From contig JABSQY010000021.1 in the NCBI GenBank assembly GCA_013215525.1, positions 9,622 through 21,164 of the forward strand: DNA of 11,543 bases, read 5' to 3'. This stretch comes from Nanoarchaeales archaeon (GTDB taxonomy: Archaea > Nanobdellota > Nanobdellia > Woesearchaeales > UBA583). Shown here in pieces: positions 6,329 through 11,543 of this stretch. The position numbers and the translations under genes are program-made. The notes below the pieces were generated by a model, which saw only the letters and a program-made list of their open reading frames with translations, made no database searches and had not been told where the DNA came from. Positions within the stretch are counted from its first letter, which is position 1, and each line of letters opens with the position of its first letter.

Positions 6329-7174
6329 TTATTTATCATAATTAATAAATTCTTTAATGTTTTTATCTGTTAATAAATCCAAATGACCAAGTTCAAAATT
6401 TCTTCTCATAGTTCTAACAGAATTATCAATTGCTGATGTATTATAATTTTTTGAAGGAGTCATAATATGAAACTCAATTCCATCAATTTCTTTTAACATT
6501 TTATAATCTAATTTATAATCATTAATATAATTTTTAATTACTCTTTTCAAATATTTAGGTTTAAAAATTACCCAACTTCTCCAAAACAAATTAATCAAAT
6601 AAGAATGAAAAAATAAATTTTCTTCTTTAATTACAATAATCTTTGTTGCACCTTCATCAATTGCTTTTTTAATATTAACTGAAATCGGACACGACAAACT
6701 CCCATCAATATATTTTTCTCCATCAATTTCAACTTTTTTTCCAAATAAAATTGGAATTGCTTTTGATGCCCTTAAAGCTTCAAAGATTTTATCATGATTT
6801 GTAAAAAATTTCTTCCGACCAGTTTTAGTGTTCGTTGCTGAGATAAATATTTTTTGATTTAAAATTCTAATTTTCTCAACATTTAAAGGTTCATACTTTT
6901 TAAAAACTGTATCAATTAAATAATTAATATCCATAATATTCCGTACTCTTTTAATATTTAAAAATTCTTTTGAAGTAAGCCATCTAGTCCAAATTCTCTC
7001 AAGTTCAGGTGACTGATTAGCTACATAATAAGATAAAGACCCAGTAGAACCTGATGAACCTACTAAAATATCTGGTTTAAAATTAGGATACTTTTTAGAC
7101 ATTGCAACCAAAGCGCCAGCAGAGTATGAACACCTCATTCCTCCACCTTCCATAACAATTGCAATTTTTTCCAT
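6329..7174 (-). CDS. Patatin-like phospholipase/acyl hydrolase
   Basis: The 281-residue protein has the features of a patatin-like serine lipase, which cleaves acyl esters of phospholipids with a Ser-Asp dyad. The oxyanion-hole loop EGGGMR is at 9-14. The nucleophile elbow is GSSGS (39-43), with Ser41 aligned to the catalytic serine; the last Gly of the usual GxSxG is Ser. ALRASKAIPILF (133-144) and the dyad YIDGS (Asp157) follow. A hydrophobic, aromatic stretch near 190-205 (LFFHSYLINLFWRSWVIF) could contact membranes. There is no signal peptide. The frame is open to an ATG at 7219, but a TATA-like box lies 25.5 bases before the ATG at 7174 and the conserved part starts right after it, so 7174 is chosen. 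It is divergent from the HerA gene. Confidence 0.88.
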   Translation of the reverse strand: MEKIAIVMEGGGMRCSYSAGALVAMSKKYPNFKPDILVGSSGSTGSLSYYVANQSPELERIWTRWLTSKEFLNIKRVRNIMDINYLIDTVFKKYEPLNVEKIRILNQKIFISATNTKTGRKKFFTNHDKIFEALRASKAIPILFGKKVEIDGEKYIDGSLSCPISVNIKKAIDEGATKIIVIKEENLFFHSYLINLFWRSWVIFKPKYLKRVIKNYINDYKLDYKMLKEIDGIEFHIMTPSKNYNTSAIDNSVRTMRRNFELGHLDLLTDKNIKEFINYDK

Positions 7175-7195
7175 AACTAAAAAATATAAAAATAT

Positions 7196-7203
7196 AATAT
7201 AAA
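7196..7203 (-). promoter_or_regulatory. TATA-like box of the patatin gene
   Basis: On the minus strand TTTATATT is centred 25.5 bases before the ATG at 7174, the same spacing as for glmS. It overlaps the upstream extension of the reading frame, which supports the shorter protein. Confidence 0.5.
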
Positions 7204-7263
7204 AATTACTTTCCACCATAAAGTTAAAACTAACTAGAATACAAATTAAAAATACATCTAGTT

Positions 7264-9681
7264 ATGTTTCACCAAAATAGACAACAAAAATACTTAAAAC
7301 CAAAACATGATATTTCTATTAGAAAGATTATGGCAAACCACAACAATACAAACACTGAGGAAAAATTAGCGTCCTTATATGGAAAATCAAATATTTATAA
7401 ATTTAAAATTGATATATTTGGAAAAATTAAAGCATTCGATTTTTTAGAAGTAAAACACCAAGACAATGGAGGAATATTATGTCAAGTAACAAACATTACA
7501 CGTGATAGACAAATTCTAATTGGAGATTGTAAAGTTATTGGTTATCGTGATTCAGGAGTTTTAAAAAATATAAGAACACCATTTGAACATGATGCAGTAA
7601 TTCAAATCGCAACAGATAAATTCATCGAAAAAACAATTGGATTAAGTACTGATAATAAAAATTTCATTGGAGTAATTGAACACCATCCAAACTTAAAAAT
7701 CCATCTAGACTTAAAAAAAGCAATCACTAAACACATCGCAATCTTAGCAAAATCTGGAGCAGGTAAATCATATACAGTAGGAGTAATTTTAGAAGAAGTA
7801 ATGAAAAAAAATATCCCAATTGTAATCTTAGACCCACACAACGAATACTCAACACTAAAATATCCAAACTCAGAACCAAGGGATGTTAAAAGATTAGAGA
7901 AATTTGGGCTAAAGCCAGAAGGGTTCTTAGGAAGAGTAAAAGAATTTTCTCCAGCTCCAGACTTAAACCCACAAGCATTACCAATCGATTTAGACATTAA
8001 TATGTTAACTCCACAAGGATTAGTAGACTCAATGCCTCAAAAACTGAGCCCAGCGCAACAAAATATTATATTTAATGTTCTGGCAAATTCAGCAACTGGA
8101 AGAATTGATATTGATGAGATTATATTTAATGTGTCCGCAGAAGAAAGTAACGCGAAGTGGTCATTAATTTCTCAACTAGAACAACTTAAAAAATTAAAAT
8201 TATATTCTGATGATGCAGTACCATTAACAGATATTGTAAAATTCAAACAATGTTCAATTATTTCACTAAAAGGAGTTGACCCATTTGTATCTGAAACATT
8301 TGTAGCAGGTTTACTAAGTAATCTTTTCGAAGCAAGAAAAAGAGATGAAATACCTCCGTTTTTATTAGTACTAGAAGAAGCTCATAATTTTTGTCCAGAA
8401 AGAAGTTTAGGAGAAAAAAAATCATCTAAAATTATTAGAACAATTGCGGGAGAAGGACGTAAATTTGGACTAGGATTATGTATTATTTCACAAAGACCAG
8501 CTAAAGTAGATAAGAATGTAGTATCACAATGTACAACACAAATCCTACTTAAGATGACAAATCCAAACGATTTAAAATCAGTAATCCAATCAAGTGAAGG
8601 AATTGGAAGTGATTCAGAAGAAGAAATTCAAAAGTTAAATATCGGGACATGTTTATTAACTGGAGTAATTGATATTCCTTTAAAATTAAACATTAGACCA
8701 AGAATTACAAAACACGGTGGAGATTCAGTTGATGTGACAATGAGTTATGAAGCAGATGAAAAATACGCAACAAAGCCAAAAGAAAAACCATCACATCAAA
8801 CGCAAGCACAAAGAAACCAAGTTACAGGCGGACAAATGGATGCAATCAGACCACACGATGCAAACAATCAACAAAACCACGCAACACACACAAGAAATAG
8901 AGTTCCAGTACAAGAAAATAGAAGACCTGAAAACTCAATGAGTATGAATCCTAATGATCACAATATGGGAGCAAATCACAAAGAATTAAACAAACAAAGA
9001 GAACAACAAATCCAAGACGCTCACAGACAAAGAAGACCAGTTCCAACTTCAGCAGGAGCAGCATCAGCAAACATGGCACAAAGACCAAAACCTGCAACAA
9101 ATGATGGTAAACCATACAACTTCATTGCTCCACAAGTAACATGTTTAGAAGCACAAAAAATGCAAAAAAATGCAGCTCTAAAAACTCATATGATTCCAGC
9201 AACTCTTGCAACAGTGAAAACACCATCAGGAAAACAAGTAAGTATTTTATTTGACAGAGTATCAAAAATTATTGTAAAAGATATTTATCCATTTACAGGA
9301 TTACCTGTAAATATTGATTATGAAAAGTTAACAGATACTGAATTAAAATTAATTAAAGAAATTGTAAAATTAAAAGAAATATTTAATCCAGCAGAATTAT
9401 TAATTAAAACAAATGTAATGTTTAACGAAATTTTAAGAGTGTGTGACAATTTAGTAAAGAAAGGTTTACTAGAAAAACAAGGAAAACAACTTAAAATTAA
9501 ATCATTAAGTTTCATAAATAATATTGACAGTTTAAACTTTTTCGGAGAACAAAAATTTGAAGAAATTATGTATAATCAAAAACATAATCAAGAAATAAGT
9601 GAAAAAGGTGTAAAAGACATTTTATCAATGGCAGGAGAAGTACAAAGTACAAAAGATATCTTTATTGTAAAGTATGTTTAG
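7264..9681 (+). CDS. herA: HerA-like helicase ATPase with long C-terminal extension
   Basis: HerA is a hexameric DNA-translocating ATPase that works with the nuclease NurA in archaeal DNA end resection. Numbering here starts at 7264. An N-terminal HAS-barrel-like region covers about 35-150. The Walker A loop is AKSGAGKSY (162-170), with Ala for the usual first Gly. ILDPHNEY (188-195), Walker B FLLVLEEAHNF (366-376), and GRKFGLGLCIISQRP (398-412) followed by VVSQCTTQILLKMTNPND are typical. Residues about 497-615 are a Gln/Asn/His/Pro/Arg-rich linker with almost no hydrophobic residues. About 620-805 form an extra domain that includes a winged-helix-like part (690-745). HerA proteins are usually about 500 residues, so this one is about 300 longer. 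No NurA gene is in the window. An in-frame ATG at 7330 gives MANHNNTN and puts the conserved LYGKS nearer the start. Neither start has a well-placed TATA box. Confidence 0.88.
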   Translation: MFHQNRQQKYLKPKHDISIRKIMANHNNTNTEEKLASLYGKSNIYKFKIDIFGKIKAFDFLEVKHQDNGGILCQVTNITRDRQILIGDCKVIGYRDSGVLKNIRTPFEHDAVIQIATDKFIEKTIGLSTDNKNFIGVIEHHPNLKIHLDLKKAITKHIAILAKSGAGKSYTVGVILEEVMKKNIPIVILDPHNEYSTLKYPNSEPRDVKRLEKFGLKPEGFLGRVKEFSPAPDLNPQALPIDLDINMLTPQGLVDSMPQKLSPAQQNIIFNVLANSATGRIDIDEIIFNVSAEESNAKWSLISQLEQLKKLKLYSDDAVPLTDIVKFKQCSIISLKGVDPFVSETFVAGLLSNLFEARKRDEIPPFLLVLEEAHNFCPERSLGEKKSSKIIRTIAGEGRKFGLGLCIISQRPAKVDKNVVSQCTTQILLKMTNPNDLKSVIQSSEGIGSDSEEEIQKLNIGTCLLTGVIDIPLKLNIRPRITKHGGDSVDVTMSYEADEKYATKPKEKPSHQTQAQRNQVTGGQMDAIRPHDANNQQNHATHTRNRVPVQENRRPENSMSMNPNDHNMGANHKELNKQREQQIQDAHRQRRPVPTSAGAASANMAQRPKPATNDGKPYNFIAPQVTCLEAQKMQKNAALKTHMIPATLATVKTPSGKQVSILFDRVSKIIVKDIYPFTGLPVNIDYEKLTDTELKLIKEIVKLKEIFNPAELLIKTNVMFNEILRVCDNLVKKGLLEKQGKQLKIKSLSFINNIDSLNFFGEQKFEEIMYNQKHNQEISEKGVKDILSMAGEVQSTKDIFIVKYV

Positions 9682-9735
9682 TTTAATAATAATAATAAAA
9701 ATAATCTAAATCCAATAAAGTTTAAATAAATAAAA

Positions 9736-10308
9736 ATGAATTTAAAAATTATAGAAATATCAAAAAAAGAACTAAATGATACAAATAAAAAGATAGAAAT
9801 AAATTATACTTTTAATATAAGTCTATTTGGAAACATATTAATTGCATCAACAAACAAAGGAGTTTGTTACATTAAATATTTAAATAAAAATTATAACCAA
9901 AATTATGAACTATTAGAATTAAAAAAAGAATTTCCACACTCTGTATTTTTAAATAAAATAGATTCTAATCAAAAAAGTAGTATAGAAATATTAAATAATA
10001 ATAATAATAATAATAAAGATACAACAATTAATCTACATCTAAAAAGCACACCATTTCAAATAAAAATATATAAAGAACTTTTTAAAATCCCATACGGAAA
10101 ATTAACAACATATAAAAATATTGCAATAAAGATACAAGCTCCAAAAGCATACAGAGCAGTTGGAACAGCAATAGGAAAAAATCTAATCGCATACTTAATT
10201 CCATGTCACAGAGTAGTACAAATTTCAGGAAAACTTGGAGGATACAGATGGGGAATAGAGAGAAAACAAAAAATAATAGATTTGGAGTCAAAAAATGTGG
10301 ACATTTAA
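9736..10308 (+). CDS. ogt: Methylated-DNA--protein-cysteine methyltransferase
   Basis: This suicide enzyme transfers alkyl groups from O6-alkylguanine in DNA to its own cysteine. The C-terminal DNA-binding domain is typical: STPFQIKIYKELFKIPYGKLTTYKNIA (104-130), RAVGTAIGKN (140-149), the active site IPCHRVV (155-161) with acceptor Cys157, and GGYRWGIERKQKII (168-181). The N-terminal half (1 to about 100) is weakly conserved, as usual, and contains seven Asn in a row from an AAT repeat. The 190-residue length is normal for the family. The last 14 bases overlap the start of the AlkB gene, so both direct-reversal enzymes should be made from one message. A weak A/T-rich promoter candidate lies near 9691-9711. 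Confidence 0.93.
   Translation: MNLKIIEISKKELNDTNKKIEINYTFNISLFGNILIASTNKGVCYIKYLNKNYNQNYELLELKKEFPHSVFLNKIDSNQKSSIEILNNNNNNNKDTTINLHLKSTPFQIKIYKELFKIPYGKLTTYKNIAIKIQAPKAYRAVGTAIGKNLIAYLIPCHRVVQISGKLGGYRWGIERKQKIIDLESKNVDI
9994..10014 (+). repeat. AAT trinucleotide repeat coding poly-Asn
   Basis: Seven AAT codons encode Asn87-93 of the alkyltransferase, in the variable N-terminal half between the two domains. Similar short TAA/AAT runs occur in spacers at about 24-34, 1336-1347, 9687-9698 and 10941-10954. Slippage could change the length here by whole codons without breaking the frame. Confidence 0.8.
10284..10287 (+). promoter_or_regulatory. Shine-Dalgarno-like GGAG of the AlkB gene
   Basis: GGAG ends seven bases before the ATG at 10295, inside the end of the alkyltransferase gene. 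It is one of the few ribosome-binding-like sequences before a gene in this window, and it fits a downstream operon gene that cannot be leaderless. Confidence 0.5.
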
Positions 10309-10915
10309 CCAAATAACAAAAATTAGAAATCTAGTTCCAAATAATGGAACAGTAAACTATCACGGTAAAATATTTAATAAAGAAAAATCCGATTTCTACT
10401 TCAACAAATTATTTAATACAATTAAATGGCAACACGACAAAGCAATAATTCTCGGAAACTTAATACATACAAAAAGAAAAGTAGCTTGGTATGGAGATGA
10501 AAATTATAGCTACACTTATTCTAAAACAACAAAACAAGCTTTAAACTGGACTAAAGAATTATTAGAATTAAAAACTAAAATTGAAAAAATATCAAACACA
10601 AAATTTAATTCTTGTTTGCTTAATTTATATCACAATGGAGAAGAAGGTATGGCATGGCACAGCGACAGCGAAGAAGTATTAGGGAAGGACACAACTATAG
10701 CATCTTTATCATTTGGAGCGCAAAGAAAATTTTCCTTTAAAAATAAGAAAACAAAAGATATAATAAATATAGATTTAGAAAATGGAAGTTTATTAATAAT
10801 GAAAGATGAAACTCAAACAAATTGGCTACACAGACTTCCACCAACAAAAAAAGTACTTACTCCAAGAATAAATTTAACATTTAGAACAATAATAAAAAGT
10901 AATGAAATACAATAA
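10295..10915 (+). CDS. alkB: AlkB-like 2-oxoglutarate/Fe(II) DNA dealkylation dioxygenase
   Basis: AlkB enzymes oxidatively remove alkyl groups such as N1-methyladenine and N3-methylcytosine, using Fe(II), oxygen and 2-oxoglutarate. The 206 residues are most like the short ALKBH2/3 type. RKVAWYGDENYSYTYS (61-76) is the substrate-binding region. The iron ligands are His122 and Asp124 in WHSDSEE and His179 in WLHRLP. RINLTFR (191-197) supplies the arginines that hold 2-oxoglutarate. LGKDTTIASLSFGAQRKFSF (129-148) is also typical. All catalytic residues are present. It overlaps the alkyltransferase gene by 14 bases, in a different frame, and has a GGAG seven bases upstream, so it is clearly an operon partner. 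Confidence 0.93.
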   Translation: MWTFNQITKIRNLVPNNGTVNYHGKIFNKEKSDFYFNKLFNTIKWQHDKAIILGNLIHTKRKVAWYGDENYSYTYSKTTKQALNWTKELLELKTKIEKISNTKFNSCLLNLYHNGEEGMAWHSDSEEVLGKDTTIASLSFGAQRKFSFKNKKTKDIINIDLENGSLLIMKDETQTNWLHRLPPTKKVLTPRINLTFRTIIKSNEIQ

Positions 10916-10955
10916 GTATAATTGTAATTATAATTAAAAAATAATAATAATAAAT

Positions 10956-10963
10956 ATTATAAA
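10956..10963 (+). promoter_or_regulatory. TATA-like box of the oxidoreductase gene
   Basis: ATTATAAA is centred 25.5 bases before the ATG at 10985, predicting a leaderless transcript separate from the alkylation-repair operon. Confidence 0.5.
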
Positions 10964-10984
10964 GATTAATAATATAAACTCAAT

Positions 10985-11543
10985 ATGGAAACAAAAATAC
11001 GTATTGGAATTATTGGGACTGGAAGTATTGCCGATGACCAGCATGCACCAGCTATTTCTAATATCAAAAACGCTGAACTTGTAGCAGTTTTATCTAGAGA
11101 TGAAAAAAAAGGAAAAAGTTTTCTTAAAAAACATCTAAGTAGAAATGGAACAGTACACACATCACTTAAAAGTTTTAGTTCTGATTCAAACATTGATTTA
11201 GTAATTATTTGTTCACCAGACAAACTACACTACACGCAAGCACTAGCATGTTTAAAATCAAAAAAACATGTACTAATTGAAAAACCATTTTCAACAAAGA
11301 TTAGAGATGGAATTAAACTTGAAAAATTAGCAAACAAAAATAAATTAATTTTAAAAACTGGATTTCATCTAAGACATCACAATGGACACAGTAAACTATA
11401 TGATGAAATAGTAAATAAAAAAGTACTTGGAAAACTTCGACACATACGTATTCTTTGGGCATTTCATATGAAAAATAATACTAATTGGAGAGCAAAACAA
11501 GAAGTTGGAAAATGGTGGTCACTTTCCGCAATAGGGGCGCATT
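10985..11543 (+). CDS. Gfo/Idh/MocA family oxidoreductase (partial, 3' end beyond window)
   Basis: The first 186 residues are present and the gene runs off the window. The N-terminal Rossmann fold starts IRIGIIGTGSIA (5-16), with GxGxxA for NAD(P) binding. ICSPDKLHYTQALACLKSKKHVLIEKPF (75-102) follows with the family EKP motif at 99-101. GFHLRHH (126-132) and KWWSLSAIGAH (176-186) lead into the C-terminal substrate domain. Members oxidise or reduce sugars, inositols and related compounds, and some help make nucleotide sugars, but the substrate cannot be told here. The start is supported by the TATA-like box. There is no sign of damage in the visible part. Confidence 0.9.
   Translation, partial: METKIRIGIIGTGSIADDQHAPAISNIKNAELVAVLSRDEKKGKSFLKKHLSRNGTVHTSLKSFSSDSNIDLVIICSPDKLHYTQALACLKSKKHVLIEKPFSTKIRDGIKLEKLANKNKLILKTGFHLRHHNGHSKLYDEIVNKKVLGKLRHIRILWAFHMKNNTNWRAKQEVGKWWSLSAIGAH

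Noticed and set aside
7602..7997. 131-codon open frame on the minus strand opposite the HerA gene.
   Set aside because: It lies wholly within a strongly conserved gene and its product resembles no family I know. Long antisense frames are common opposite AT-rich genes.
8747..8941. 64-codon open frame on the plus strand within the HerA linker.
   Set aside because: It is a second-frame reading of the Gln/Asn-rich linker, with no independent start signal.
1..11543. CRISPR arrays, tRNA or rRNA genes, and C/D box RNAs.
   Set aside because: No regularly spaced repeats, no tRNA cloverleaf and no rRNA sequence were seen. TGATGA-like boxes occur only inside coding regions without a paired CTGA arrangement.

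Overview
This is an AT-rich window (A and T dominate both genes and spacers) from an archaeon. The support is an SBDS-type ribosome maturation factor, a HerA-type helicase ATPase, TATA-like boxes centred about 26 bases upstream of several ATG codons (leaderless promoters), and almost no Shine-Dalgarno sequences. A DPANN lineage of the Woesearchaeota/Pacearchaeota kind would fit the composition and gene types, but that placement is inference.

Layout: 103-807 SBDS (+); 892-1290 a small basic unknown protein (+); 1371-2282 a winged-helix regulator with a C-terminal S-layer-like domain (-); 2283-2648 a divergent spacer holding an inverted-repeat element (2390-2513) that could be a MITE or a structured RNA; 2649-4412 glmS (+); 4416-6153 a two-gene operon on the minus strand, a protein with two guanylate-kinase-like domains followed by a Nudix hydrolase; 6238-6291 a second copy of the 3' end of glmS with no gene attached; 6329-7174 a patatin-like lipase (-); 7264-9681 HerA-like ATPase with a long C-terminal extension (+); 9736-10915 an overlapping pair, O6-alkylguanine-DNA alkyltransferase and AlkB-like dioxygenase (+); 10985-end a partial Gfo/Idh/MocA oxidoreductase (+).

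The most notable structure is around glmS. The last 54 bases of glmS (4360-4413) recur at 6238-6291 with 50 of 54 identical. All four differences are silent third-codon changes, and the second copy still ends in the glmS stop codon. The guanylate-kinase-like/Nudix pair lies exactly between the copies. This is what is expected of a segment that integrated into the 3' end of glmS while supplying a replacement end. The enclosed pair is therefore a candidate mobile cargo module of unknown function. No integrase or transposase is present in the segment.

The remaining genes look like housekeeping or accessory functions: ribosome maturation, amino-sugar synthesis, lipid hydrolysis, DNA end processing, and direct reversal of DNA alkylation damage by two complementary enzymes in one operon.
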